The notes beneath the pieces were generated by a model. It had not been told where the DNA came from. It did not search any database and saw nothing but the letters and a program-made list of their open reading frames with translations. The position numbers were made by a program, and so were the translations under genes. Positions 43,337-55,929 of a stretch of DNA of 64,000 bases are shown piece by piece. Numbering within the stretch: position 1 is the stretch's first letter; each line of letters begins with the position of its first letter. The DNA lies in contig OX387609.1 in assembly GCA_947568835.1 (NCBI GenBank), positions 5,285,660 through 5,349,659 of the forward strand. The letters run 5' to 3'. Source of the stretch: Protonemura montana. Lineage: Eukaryota > Arthropoda > Insecta > Plecoptera > Nemouridae.

Positions 43337-46300
43337 CTAGCCCTTCGGCCTTCTCTTCGGCTTGACCTCGCCGTATCCCCGGAAGCAGCCAACAACGATA
43401 CCGTTCTTCATCAGCATGACCTTGAGTCGCCAATGACCTTGGTTCATAGGGATACTATCACGAATCGCCTTTGTTATGGGGGCGTCAATCATCTTGTAGT
43501 TTCCAACAGGAAGTGGGCACTTTGACTCCATTTCTTCAACGCTTTCCAGGATCGGTGTCCACAACATACCTTAAAGAGAAGAACTTTTGAGTTAATAGGT
43601 AAAGTCGCCAGCGAAAATTTTAAACTTTCTGCGGAGCAAATCATATATCTATGGTGATGTGGCAGAACCTTACATCTCCAAAATGTTAATTGTACAGGAG
43701 AAACATAAAAGTGTTTTAAAAATTAAGTAATGAAACCTTATTTGTGAAACTTACATGTGTAAATGTAAACAAAAATCCCATAAATAATATCATAATCAAT
43801 ATAGAACATTTTTAAATTATAGTCTAAATTTAATGGAGATGTGGGATTTTGCAAGCCACTATTGAGGTTTTGCAATTTTTTTATTAACATAGAAATATGT
43901 GAGGTTTTGCCACAAAAATTCGCAAATTCCCCCCCCCCCCCCCCCCCCCCCCCCCCAAATTTTTCATAAATAAACCCATTTTTGAAAAAAGTATAGATAT
44001 CAGGTTCTGCCACATCACCATCGATATCATGTTTATATCGTGGTACCAATCTGTGGTGGTACCATATATATCAACGGTTGAGGTTAGTGTTAATGCAGAT
44101 CCAGTTACCAATTAAAATTACAACCAATTACAAACCAATTACAATAGCGAGTAATCTGCGAGAAATAACTACATGAAATGTCTTAACGGTGACACCACCT
44201 AGGAGCATAGTCAGTTTTTTTCTGTAAGTAGTCATTTGTCATTTGACAAAAATTTTTGCAAATTGGGCTCGTTCTTGGGCTTACTCTACCAAATTTAAAT
44301 TGAAAGAAATATTGATTGAGTTTGAGCCGAATTTGATTTGAACGTTCGGTTCTTTTTCTCCCGTGGAAGAAACAAAATTTCTAAATGGAAGCCACAAGGG
44401 TTTTGGACCAAAATTAATTTTCCCTGTTTAGCCGACATTTTGAAAGATTTGAAAGATAATGTTTAGATGAATAGGTACACAAAAATAATGTTAATTTAAA
44501 TTTGGATTTGGTGATGATTCGGGGAGGTTTTTCGTTATCACAAAACCTACATTTTTATTTAGCAGCCGTCACTATTTTCTCTCTGTCTTCATCGCCGCTT
44601 AATATTTGAACCTCGAATGATGGGGGTATAATTTTTAAACTGTCATTTTAAGGTTAACAAAAGTAGCCCTATTGTTATTTTTTCGGTATTTTCATGTCAC
44701 CAAATATTAAGTTTCGAAGCAAACACATCGTAGAAAACAATTTTTGTCTGAAAAGGTGTGCAACCGAACCGGCATACGAACCTGGGACCTCCTAATTGTC
44801 GGTCGGGTGCTCCGACCGCCACACGGCCCGGCAACTGAGAGATCCCGGGTTCGTAGCCCGGTGCGGTTGCACATTTTTTCCAGTCTAGCATCCTATCCAT
44901 CAATTGCTGTCTGGTTTCAGCTTCCTAGCGGAAATGCCAAAAAAATTTCAATTTTTGTCTTGTGTTTTGTGTGTTTTCTTAATTTTTTTGGTTTATAATA
45001 ATTAAAATTATTAGGTTCTTAAATTTAAAAAAAATATGCTCGCTCTCTTTAGTTTAATGGAATACCTATTTTTAAACGTATTTACCCTTTTTTATTTATA
45101 GCCGTACAAGAGTTACTAAGTAATTAAAGATAATTTTTTTTTTACTTAAATTTCATAGACTGTTATTAAAATCTTCCTGTCTGTCTTTTAGTCGAATAAC
45201 ATCACCTTTTTTGCCGATGTCCTCACATATTGTCTTCCTCTGTAAAGTCTGTTGGAGGCTGCAAGATCCCGCCTCCTTTGAAATACACTTGTAGACCTCC
45301 ATGCGCAGCTAGAACGCGGATCAACCCAAAATATAGCGCTTCCATTACTTTTGTTGAAATCCGAAACTTACTGGATTTATTCCGTTACCATATTGGAAGC
45401 TACTTGGGTGCGATCCTGTGACTCTATTTTAGTAAAATTTAGTTGAGATGAGAGAAGGTAACCAATTTTAAGTTCACCTCATCTCACTTTACTTAGGAAA
45501 AAGTTTTGGAATCGCTTACACTAACTAATTTGCTCCAAGAGATGTATTGCAAGCTACTGGAAACCAATCAATCCAGAAAGTTTAGACCATTTCTTGTACA
45601 TTTTTTCACATTTCCAATTGTTTGCACAACAAAATCTTGATGTTGATATTATAAATATTAAAACTGTGGCGAAATAATTATTGGATCACAATATTGCTTA
45701 CCGTGATTGGATCATCCACAGGCTGCTCTAGAATGATCTCGCTATTCATGTACATGTCACCGCTTGAGTAGTTGACCCTAAGGTCTACGTTGACGGCTCT
45801 AATTGGCAGTTGCAAGAAGTCTTGACAGCTCGTTATCTCACCCATAGCCAGCGTTAGAGGAGGTGCATCCTATAAAACAAATAATAGGACAGTTACAATG
45901 ATTTTTAAACTCACAATATCTATTTTTTGACGAAAGATTGCAGTTTTCGAAAAAAATATTTTACAAAGTTTGCATTAAAAGCATGGAAATGTCCCGATAC
46001 TAAGGAAAATATAAGCTGAAGGGGTAAGTACATTGTAAAGTTATAAATTTGATTGATTATTTTCTTCAATTATGAACCAGTTACCTTGTTAACTACCATA
46101 CGGAAACATTTCTGCGTCACCACAATCCATAAAAAAAAGATTATAAACATAGAATGCTTGGAATAAACAAAGCCCATAAAAAAAACACAGATACATTTTA
46201 GCCTACAAGCTAGCACCTAGTTCTTTGGACTGCTTGAAAGAAGTATTCACTTTCATTACGGTATTTGAAGATTATCCCAGGGCACAACAAAGAAATTATT

Positions 46301-46803
46301 TCTAAATGAACATTTTGCTTCCGAAACCGAAGCACGTGTCAGGTTTTTGAGCAAATCCCTTTACTAATTTTGTGTCGACGATGGAGGTGCCGTGCGTTCC
46401 GGCTGAAATATCAGATAATTTTTTAATAAATACCAGTTACTGATCGACACACTTTCGAACGTGGGTTCAAAGTCCACGAAATTAAATAAGATTTGATAAG
46501 AGCTTTCTAGTTTCATGAACGGCAAATTCCTTGTAAAAATAGCGTTTTTGAATGTTTGAATTTTTTTTACTAGTGCCCGTTTTCTCTTACAAATCGATGG
46601 CAAAAGTTGTTTTTTTCCCAGTTAAATTTTGAGTTAAATACCGATTTTAAGTCTTTGTTTAATGGATTTTAAAGTCTGCAAAGAAGTCTTCTATAGTAAT
46701 AAAACAACAAAAAACAACGTCGTATGACCTTGGGGCTTGCCGAATAACAGGCGTTAGCGAGCAGCAGCACCAAACTTGCTCCAACGGCCGAATACGGAAC
46801 CAT
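43337..46803 (-). CDS. Small secreted GM2-activator/CheB-like (DUF1091-type) protein, complete, 192 aa
   Basis: Four minus-strand exons: 46729-46803, 45702-45869, 45206-45308, 43337-43569; total 579 bases, phases 0,0,1. A signal peptide opens it (MVPYSAVGASLVLLLANA). The mature part has the spaced Cys residues and motifs of this insect family: TSCQDFLQLP, NVDLRVNYSSGDMYMNSE, LRMEVYKCIS, GSCSLQQ, KTICEDIG, then SKCPLPVGNYKM, SIPMNQGHWRLKVML and GCFRGYGEVKPKRRP. The CP-x-x-x-G-Y step and the later IP...G.W+ step are typical of GM2-activator-like lipid-binding folds. In Drosophila, CheA/CheB relatives are secreted in taste sensilla and act in pheromone detection; such a role here is inference, but the neighbouring odorant receptor makes a chemosensory location attractive. 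The exact subfamily is uncertain. Confidence 0.82.
43651..44021. mobile_element. 371-bp element with perfect 20-bp inverted ends and an internal 28-C run
   Basis: atggtgatgtggcagaacct at 43651-43670 is the exact complement of 44002-44021. The interior is non-coding and holds a run of 28 C (43929-43956) and several partial ttttgcca copies of the end. Looks like a non-autonomous DNA transposon. In intron 3 of the CheB-like gene. Confidence 0.7.
44030..44235 (-). repeat. Family C dispersed repeat, 5' half
   Basis: Reverse copy: caacggttgaggttagtgtt, gcgagtaatctgcgagaaat, ggtgacaccacctaggagca. Confidence 0.6.
44752..44875. repeat. Inverted pair of tRNA-like units
   Basis: Outer arms tgtgcaaccgaaccggcata / ccggtgcggttgcaca are complementary. 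Each side has a B-box-like core (gatcccgggttcgtagcccg on the plus strand). Followed by ttttttccagtctag as in the unit at 39095. Same arrangement as 28229-28330. Confidence 0.65.
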
Positions 46804-49414
46804 TGTGACCACCTCCGAGTCGGTAAGTACAAGTAATAAATGTGAGTTCTAGCTTATCTGCCTTTTTTATATTATTTTGCAGCAAATCATCACAATATAT
46901 CTCTTCCGGTAGATCTGATGATGTATCCATTTTGCATCCTGTGGCTCTGTTTGCTTTATTCGCACAAATATTAGCTCTATAAATAATAACTGCATTATTT
47001 TTTTTATCTATAAACACTTGATTAAAAACTCGATGAAAAAAGCCAGTGGTGGTATACGAAGGATGGCATGTTATTTTATCCAGAGATAATTATTTTTAAG
47101 TTATTTATTTATTTATTTATCACTCTCATATGATTAGTTTAAATTTTTTATAAGACTTCCAACAGGGCATGGAAGCTTAGTAGCATATAGCTGTCTCTAT
47201 ATTTGAGTATTTTCACATTTAAATCGTCTCCGAAAATATCTTTATATATATTTTTATTTATAGTCTGAAGATTATATGACATAATATAGACTAGCATTCC
47301 AACTATGCATAACACATCTTAAAATAGTTATATAAATAACAGAAACACAGTGAAATGTGACAGTAGGCAGGTCAATGTCTGGTAGCTAACAATTCATGAA
47401 GTGAGTAATGGTAAGAATTAATGAGATGAAATTTAAGACGGTCATGGTGAACTGGTTGTATGAGGAGGCTGATTTTATGTGCTGAGGGAGGTTGTTGTAA
47501 ATGGAGGAGAATATGCACTGTGGGTTTTTTTAGATTAACTATGTGTTGTGGGTTTTATTGTGAATTTGTCTGTTTAATCTAGTTAGGTTAGGTTTAGGTC
47601 TGGTTGAGTACGAATGGAATGGATATTCCAGTTAGTGCCAACGACCTTTCTCAACAATCACTGCATATCCTAGCCAAAATATTTATAACGTTTGATACTT
47701 GATTATCTCCTGTATTGAAATGTACCAGTTCCCTTAAATGAGACAAAACATACCTACGCCACTGTAAGAATTTCACCACGATTGAAAGCTATTGACTGAG
47801 TTTATAGATCCTTTTGAGTTGAGCGTGCGCAGGAAACTGGATAAAATCTCGCCTAGCTATTTGTGTTGGACTCCAACGTGTCTCTGATTGGCAGAATAAA
47901 ACTTTATAAAATCAGTTTGTAACAGAGATGTTAACTTGTAAGCGGATATGAAATCCGCAACAAACTATAGAGCGATGTAAACGTAGAACGTAACGTAAAA
48001 TGTCCTTGCGTTTTTTTATATATCTTATTTAAATCTTATTTAAAGCTTATTTAAAGTTTTACAAAAGCTTAACTGATAATATTTTATGAATATTAACAAT
48101 ATTGAATAAAGTATATATGTATAAATATAATATAATAGTAAAAATAATAAATATATTAAAGATATTTGATTTATTTTTGATTTATTTAAAGCTTCATTTA
48201 AATATTTAAGCTTGTTTAAAAACTGCATCAATTTTCGAGACGGTAGTTGTGTTCATATTACAAGTAGTAAAACAGACATTGCTTTGTTTTCGTTACCTAA
48301 AACATTCATGGTCATTGTGAAGATGTTAGATCAGCAGGTAATTACAGCAAATGTACATAACTTTTCAGGTGTCTAATTGCGCATGGCACTAAAATGAAGA
48401 TGGATTTAAAATCTAAAGAAGAAAACTGTGAAGATCTCGGATAAACTCATTTTATTTTTTTATACAGGAAAGACTGAATATTTCCACAATTAACACAGAA
48501 AAAATTAAATAGAAAAACACATCTTCTAAGCGAGGGAAAAAATAAACAATCCTTATTGTAATTTTATTCTGTATAATATTAAATTAACAAGCTGTAAATC
48601 GAGGTGAATATGATATAAACTGACTCAAAAATACTCTCATCTGTTTGGATCTGAAAAATCCGGAGTCAGGTTAACCTCAAAATGAAATTACATGAATTAA
48701 ATAAATATAGAGCTTTTTTTCAGATCTTGTTTGTTTTTTTAAATACCTCACATTAAATGTCTGAGCTGTTTTGGATTTCTAGACTTTACTAACCTTATGC
48801 AAGCAATTTGCTTATTTAGCTACCAATTATTGAAAACTAATTGTTACTGCTCACCGTAAAAACTCTACAGAAAATTGATATTCCATTCAATTCCATGGTT
48901 TACTTAAAAGAGGCATAATCAGTCAAAAGGTTAATTAATTTATGGTAGTACAGTATTTTAAAAAACTTGGTGCACCCATATCTAGAAATGGGTATTTATT
49001 TACGCATTTCTTGAAGTCAATATTTACCTTTGAAAAATTAGCTGTCAGAATTGGCTGATTTATTTAAGTTTTTGGGTACAACATTTGGGTTTTGGCAAAG
49101 ATCACAGGCTTACCTGATGGGAAGAAGTGGGGGTAGGTGCGTGAATTGGAAACACAGCTTAGATGGTCACAAGTCGAGACGGGTTGAAATGTTGACACCT
49201 GACAAGATGAACATGAATCCAACAAACACTCGCATAATTTCCTGGTAAGAAAATTTAAAAGCCAATAAATCTGTATTTTTGGGATAGCCATACAAGCAAT
49301 TCAATTAAAACTTTTTTACGTTACCGATTTAAGGGAAGTTTTTTAGTGGCCCGTTAAGAACCTAAAAATCCTTTAAAATGTTATTTGCTTCGTGACAGCC
49401 ACTAAGATTTTTTG

Positions 49415-49540
49415 AGACAAAAACTATTTGAACTGGGTTTTGAATGCTAAGTGAAGAACAACTAAATTTCCCAACGTTTTGTAACATGTACCAGTCACTT
49501 TTTCAAGGGTTAGAGTAGTCCTGACAATTTTATTATTGTA
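49415..49540 (-). mobile_element. Family B element, decayed core
   Basis: aaaactatttgaactgggtt, tttcccaacgttttgtaaca and tttttcaagggttagag; the hammerhead-like core is degraded (AAAAC for GAAAC). Confidence 0.65.
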
Positions 49541-49621
49541 TTATGTTATAAAATAACAAATAACAAAAAATAAATATTTTATTTATTATTATTTGACAAC
49601 GATTGAAAAATTAACTGGCTC

Positions 49622-49935
49622 TTACTACTTAACCGACAGAAATGGAGGATGCTGCTAGGTGGAGTCACTGTTGTTTCGAGTGTTAAGATATTTTATTTCG
49701 ATATTTCCTGCAGATTACTCGCATTTAAAACTGATTTACACTCAATCACGCTAACAAAAGACACATGTATATCGATATATTAAAGATAAATTATTTAATT
49801 GTAGAGGTTTTTTAAGAACAGCCACTATCAGGTGCCACCATCAGGTGGCACCTGCCTCTATCATCGTGTTACCAGCTCAACAGCTCAGCAGAAATTTTAA
49901 CTTTAAAGCAAGCCATCTGACTGTACCTACAAACT
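49622..49935 (+). repeat. Family C dispersed repeat
   Basis: Near full length: actacttaaccgacagaaat, ggtggagtcactgt, tatcaggtggcacctgcc and agctcagcagaaatttt. Confidence 0.7.
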
Positions 49936-50158
49936 CAAAAATGAGACACAAAATTTGGCAAACGTTGCTCTCAATGTAGACAAAACACTTATGGAAACGG
50001 TAAATCAAACATTATTTCCGTTTTAACACTGTTCAAGAGTTCAAAGCTCTCAGATCCTGCTGAACGACCTATATTATAGTCAATAGACCTCTGGCTTATA
50101 GGCTTATATGTCTATCGTAACGTCACATTAAAAACTAGCAATACTCTAACATCTCCTT

Positions 50159-53100
50159 TCACTGCGGCCTCGACGCCGCTGTAGCCGGTTGCCGGAAGAC
50201 ACCCGTGAAGAGCACACTTTTCGATGTGTTGTCGTACAGGAAATAGACAAACGGGTGGTTGGCAACGAATTTGGTAGGAACCAACGGTCGCGAAATGCGG
50301 AAACTAAAGGCGGCTGTGGCTGCTGCTGCAGTTGTCCCCTGTTCGTCGACCTCCAGACGTGCTTTATGGGTGGCTTCGTCCAGATGAAGACCCTCGGAGA
50401 AGCCGGAGAGGTCGCCTGCCGGCGAGAAAAGGTCGCTGAGACCCATTTCCTCGAGAACCTAGGAGAGAATTAACAGAGTTAATGTCAGTGTTTAGTATAA
50501 TCTGTTTCCTTGTCGCAAAATCTAATCAAAAATGTGAATGTGGGAGAGTTTTTTTTTAAGAACAATGACCATTTACAATGATCATATATGGTCATAATGA
50601 CCATATATTTTATATATTAAGTAATAAGTCAGAGTTAATAACAACATTTCTGTTGAGTAAACAAGGCGGCAACAAGTGGTAACGGTCAGTGCAACCAAAT
50701 TAGGCTTGCGACTGTCCTTTTTAATAAACCTCTTCAGTAAAATATTTAATACTCAAAATATCGATACCCGTAAACCAATCGTTGAGGTTTATGAGAATTC
50801 AGCGTATACCAGTCTCAAATGCGAGTAATCTGCAATAATTAACGAAATTAAGTTTCTTTACACTCAAAACGAAGCTAAATTCATCAACTTGCATCCTCCA
50901 TGTTTCTCATACAATCTCGATATATTGAGTAGTTATTTTTTAATTTTAGAGTTTTTTTAATGGACGGCAGCAAGCGCTATAGGGTGCCATCTACCGTTAC
51001 CACGTGTTGCCTGCTCGTTTGCTCAGCATACAGTTTAACATTAACGCTGGCTCTCTGACAATAGCTACAAACTCAATGAAGTCACACTTCCAACTCCAAC
51101 CGACATATTTGATTTTGTCTTCCTTGCAATAAAATGTCATGCCAATTACAAAATGAAATAGAAAATTAGCGAATTTGAGTGCAAACTACTAAAATATTAA
51201 TTTTTCCTTGTCAGAGTCAACGTACAGGTGTCAGTTCAAGAGTTCTCTCGATGCTAAACTTAGGGATGGAGATCTCGACCGAGCGCGGTGGTGAGTCAAC
51301 CTCTTCTACCAGCTCCTGGAGCGTTTCGGCGGACAGTTTGCTGATGAGGGAGTCGACGCCTCCACGGGCAGCGAAGGGTGGCAACGCGATGTAAAGCGAT
51401 ACGTGGTCACCCTTGTAGGGCATCTGAAGGACGTGGGCTCCAAGACGCTCAGAGATCACTGCGTAAAGAAAAACAGGTATATATTAGAGATAAGTTTATA
51501 AATGATCTGATGGTTTCTGATGGTTTTTAGACTCTTGTCTACTTGATTCATCCTTAGCACTAGTTTAAAAAAAAACTATTTGAAATGGGTTTTTAATGAA
51601 GTAAAGGACAACTAAGTTTACTGACGTTTCGTAATAGTTACTTCTTCAAGGACTTCTCTTACTCTTAAAGAAGTAACTATTCCATGTTACGAAACGTCGG
51701 GAAATTAAGTTGTCCTTTACTTAGCATTCAAAACCCATTTCAAATAGTTTTTGTTAAAAGCATAGTTTCTCATTTTCCTTTCCTACAATTTACGAAGCAA
51801 GTAGGCACTTTTAACTCCAATAAGTATGCAATGCCCTTTTCAAAAACACCTCCAAATCTCTGTGACATAATGGTTACAGTCTGTTTGTGTATAGAATTTG
51901 ACTCTTAACGTACTGTAGTTGAAGCTGCCCTTCTGCTTCATCATTGGAACCAGTGTCTGTCGGTTGCCGGACATGTAGAAGAGCTCCTTCCTGGTATTTT
52001 CAAGCTGGAACCTCGAGCTCCAGAGTCCCTTAAAGTATGCTGCGTTCACCTAGAAGACAACCCATAGACTGTCACCTTCGCGCTGGTACATTATCCACTT
52101 TAAGTCAACAGTTCCACTCTCAAAGAAACTATCAAAACACTCAAATTCCTAAATTTAAGCTGTTTTTTTATATTTTTGTGTAAAAGTAAAAAAATCTTCC
52201 AAGAATTTATCCTTTTCTCGAAAAACGTTAAGCATTTTTTTACGGCGTCTTCGACAGGCCTGCACCGAGGCTGGTTTGAAACTTTCTCGATGACGTCATG
52301 ATCGCCACCGGGTTTGCACCAGCTCCGAGCGAGAGCGCTCCAACCCGAACACGTGATCACTAGCTGTTAGTGCATTCGTTTGTTTTCCAATTGCACCGTC
52401 AAAATTATTGGACCAAGAAAAGTGTACCGGGAGTGACCCGAGAGCGAGCAACTCTGGCAGTCGAACACGTGAAAGTTGCACTGGGGTAGAGTCACATGCC
52501 CAGTCGAACACGTGCAAGTTGCACTGGGACAGAGTCACATGCCCAGTCGAACACGTGAAAGTTGCACTGGGGCAGAGTCACATGCCCAGTCGAACACGTG
52601 AAAGTTGCACTGGGGTAGAGTCACATGCCCAGTCGAACACGTGAATGTTGCACTGGAGCAGAGTCACATGCCCAGTCGAACACGTGAAAGTTGCACTGGG
52701 GCAGAGACACATGCCCAGTCGAACACGCAGATCGCCCCCAGTGCACCCCTGGGGCAGCCAGTCGAATACGCTATCGAACACTCCAAACTGCGACGTCCAC
52801 CAACTTACCAACACCATACGTGTCATCGTGGTGATTTTGCCGGAGGGCAGCAAGTTGGTGATGTGCTTCCTGGTCTCGGACTCGACCCACTGGTTGATGG
52901 CCTGACGGGACTCTTCTGGTTTCTCTTTGAAGTTCAGACGAAGGAGTTCTCCATCCAGAAGCTTAGCCAGGCACGGCGACGGCTTCAGTTCGGGCTGTCA
53001 GGATGAGGAGCAAAATAACTTTTAATCTTTGTAAATTGTTGTTGATGTTTTTAAGTTACAATATTAGAAATCCCACCCCATGCACAATGGTGAATTTATT

Positions 53101-55291
53101 GAAATGTGCTAAAATAACTTATTTCCAAGGTCAACCAAAGTTTCAAAATATGTATTGATCAATTAATTGAGTTGCAGATTGACATCAACGACTTAATCCA
53201 AGTCTTTATACTTGTAAACTAGACTTGAACGGGCAATTCCTTTGAAATCTCAACCATCGGTGCTTACCGTTGGACAGAAGTTACAAAGTCGCGTTAGTAC
53301 GTTTTTCAGTGAATTCGCCAGAAATGCATTGTCTACAGCTCGTTAAAGATTGAACGCATCGTTATGTACAAGTCGCCGTTTGCTACGATTAATAACAGGC
53401 CATTACTTCAAGTTAACGAACTTTTTTTCCAGGGTTTAAGACGCAAAAGAGCTGAAGCGGTTGGACTTACGTTTTGGTCGAGGTAGACCCGGTTAGCCGA
53501 GGAGAGCTCGTAGCTGACGGAGCCGTTAGTTTCACGGTACTCCTGCAGGAAGCGCTCCATGCGGTAGGCCTGCATAGTTGCCAGTTTGTCCTGAAAAAAA
53601 AATAGAAAAAAAAAGATGAATAAAAAGAACGAGGCACGCAGAATTTTTTCAAGCCGAGCAAAAGAAAATCCGTGAATTTGCCAAGGTTTACAAAATAATG
53701 GAATGGCTCTCTGGTTAGCTGTCTAAAATTTTGCAGAGTTTATCGGTTTTTCTCGATGGGAACAAACGGAAACTCAAATTTCCTCCAAACCAAAATGTGT
53801 GTGCACTAACGTAAGGATCATTGTCCACAATCTAAGGTTGAAAAGGAGGCACCGAACAGTTTGGCATGTCGGAAACACTGGTTAGACCACCGAAGTTAAG
53901 CAACACTGCGCTGGGTCAGGTATTGGATGGGTGGCCATCAAACTCATGACCAGTTCTGTTCGGGAAGAGGTTTGAGCGGTGAAAGTTAGAACAGCAACTT
54001 CTCTCGCCTTGCTTATCAACCTCTCGACAGCATGGATTTGTGGAGGAATCCTGTTGTTTGCGTTGTACCGTCCTTCGGAAGGGACACTAAGCCGGTGGTC
54101 ATCTTGGTGCTCTTCGACAGGAGAAGGCTACGTGCCGGCACTGGGTTTGCCCCTCCCTTCTAGGCTAGGTTAGGTTCATCATCATCATCATTATCACCCA
54201 CTCATTCACCGACGCCATTAGACCAGTGCCGCATGGCCAGACGACAAAACGGTGCATTGTTAAACATCACAAATAAATAAATAAATAAATAATAACTAAA
54301 TGTAAAGGACGCATGTTTTGACTTAACAAGGATACTTTGGAATGTTTAACAATTGTTTCATGAAAAACGATTCAATGTCGAGTGGTCTTGGACTTTTCAG
54401 GATTGTCTCTATTGAAATTGTCATAAGACATAATATGTCATTCAGTCTTCCACCTTTCTTCAGCCAACGTGTTGTTAATTGTTTCATGTCACGCAGAGAT
54501 TTTTTCGTTTTGAGTTCATTCGTACAATGCTAACAATTACACTAAAAAAAAAACAAGAAAAGAGGAGTTCCAATGTCACCGCCTGGCAGTGACAATTTAT
54601 GACCCGAAATACAATTCACCGGAAGTGTTTCATTTGTTCTCTAATGGAGTTGCCACAATATCCTAGAGAATACCTCACCTTGGGCATTATAATTTCAAAC
54701 TGTCATGATATTCTCGTGAGGACCTTTCATGTCAGACAATGCAGATTAGGCGCTCAAAATTTAATGAGCACCTTGGTTTTAAGTTGGTAAGCATTCATCA
54801 GCTGTCAAATTTTAGTAGGAATAAAAGAATAAAAATCATATATCCATTTCATAGAGAATGCAGAGTTAAATGGGAAAGGAATCCAGTAAAAAAATGCTAA
54901 TATTTCTCCAAATATGAGCCATAAACGCGGAATTTTCATGACTGCAGCAGTAAAAAACACAGAATTTCTGGATTTACATCATCACTTCGTAACCATTCCC
55001 TCTCAACGCCCCTACCTGCTCTTCGGGTATCCTCAACGTGGTCTTCAGCGACTTCTCGGTGGCGTTGGCAGCCCCGAAGTACGCCAACAGCAGCGCGTTG
55101 TACGTGGAAAACGGTGAGAAAAACACCGACTCCTCTGGACTGTTCTTTGCGACAACGCGCAGCATGTTGAAGCTGAATTCGGCCTGACCTGCGTAGAGGT
55201 CGGCGGGCATCGGCGCAGCGTTAGTTTCGGTGAGCGTCGGGCACTGGCTGGCCACCAGGAGGGGCAACAGCGCTAGCGTAGCGAGCAACAT
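50159..55291 (-). CDS. Secreted serpin, complete, 416 aa, 6 exons
   Basis: Minus-strand exons 55016-55291, 53471-53590, 52809-52994, 51914-52049, 51226-51458, 50159-50458; total 1251 bases, phases 0,0,0,1,0. A signal peptide starts it (MLLATLALLPLLVASQC). Serpin landmarks in order: SVFFSPFSTYNALLLAYFGA, ANRVYLDQN, INQWVESETRKHI, LVNAAYFKGLW, VLQMPYKGDHVSLYIALP, LEEMGLSDLFSP, the hinge GTTAAAATAA (residues 358-367), a reactive loop FSFRISRPLVP, and NHPFVYFLYDN...VLFTGVF. The small-residue hinge predicts an inhibitor. Arg residues in the loop could direct it at trypsin- or clip-type proteases such as those of the prophenoloxidase or Toll cascades (inference; the scissile bond cannot be fixed by eye). 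An AG just before the ATG (ttttttccag|CC ATG) suggests a non-coding first exon upstream. Confidence 0.95.
50645..50880 (-). repeat. Family C dispersed repeat
   Basis: Reverse copy in serpin intron 5: ggcggcaacaagtggtaacg through gcgagtaatctgcaataatt. A forward 3' half (50925-51065) follows, so two copies face each other around a damaged centre. Confidence 0.6.
51508..51765. mobile_element. Palindromic pair of family B hammerhead-like arms, decayed
   Basis: Arms carry actatttgaaatgggttttt/aacccatttcaaatagtttt and gacgtttcg/cgaaacgtc. The core on the plus strand reads CTTAAAGAAGTAAC...GTTACGAAACGTCGGG (51664-51703). It lies in serpin intron 4, 72 bases from exon 5. Confidence 0.7.
52459..52730 (+). 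repeat. 43-bp tandem repeat, 6 full copies, each with an E-box
   Basis: agtcgaacacgtgaaagttg starts at 52459, 52502, 52545, 52588, 52631 and 52674, with a partial unit at 52717. Each full unit has one CACGTG. It lies in serpin intron 3. Confidence 0.93.
53851..54291 (+). mobile_element. 5S-derived SINE, complete copy with (AAAT)n tail
   Basis: Best view of the whole element: a head like the last two thirds of 5S rRNA (accgaagttaagcaacac, ttggatgggtggcc), a body of about 250 bases, a cat/gat run, gccattagaccagtgccgca, and an aaataaataaat terminus. The internal 5S control region would serve as a pol III promoter. In serpin intron 1, opposite to the gene. Confidence 0.92.
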
Positions 55292-55929
55292 GGCTGGAAA
55301 AAAGAAATTAACGGGTAAACTTAGAGTAAATCATGTAATTTTAGCATGAAAAACATTTTAAGGAAGTAGTATGATTATTGGTTAATATTAGTATTATTAA
55401 GCGTACCGGCTGACAAAAATCAAAATTACTGTGGCTCAATCTTTTAAAAAATACAAATTTCGCTAGTAAATTAGCTGATCGGTCGGTATATTAATACAAA
55501 GACCGTTTAACATGAGTGCTGAGACCTTTAAACCTTGGCCAAACAAGGGTGTTGGCCAAATAACAAATTTCTTTCGCCGACGAGCGATCACGGCCACTCT
55601 GGCAACTGAGCGATAACTAATCCACGCAGCTGCGCATCGGTGATCGCACATAAAAGTGACATGCGCAGTGACACTGCACATTGACACCGGCTCTGTCAAT
55701 GTCAACGGGTCGGATAAGTCCGCAGGCTAACTTGCAACAATGCCAACTATGACTGCGCGTTTTGCTGTTAACACTGCTAAACGATTGTTGAAAGGGAGTT
55801 GTCATTTAGCAGGCTTGGTTGGTGCTGTTTGTACAGACATTACCATTCAAGTACATCTTGAGGTTTAAGCAAATCCCTGTTACCATAATTGCAAGAGTTG
55901 TCATTGTTGTTTATAATTTATTTGTTTAT

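Larger units (their letters stand above)
46804..50158. other. Intergenic between CheB-like gene and serpin
   Basis: Very AT-rich, including (TTTA)n near 47100 and an ATATAA-rich block at 48010-48215. It contains a family B copy (49415-49540) and a family C copy (49622-49935). No exon recognised. Confidence 0.55.

Noticed and set aside
45363-45413. Extra exon of the CheB-like gene on the minus strand (VTGSHPSS frame)
   Set aside because: It has plausible splice sites but interrupts the join from DDPIT to LRMEVYKCIS, which is in phase and fits the family.
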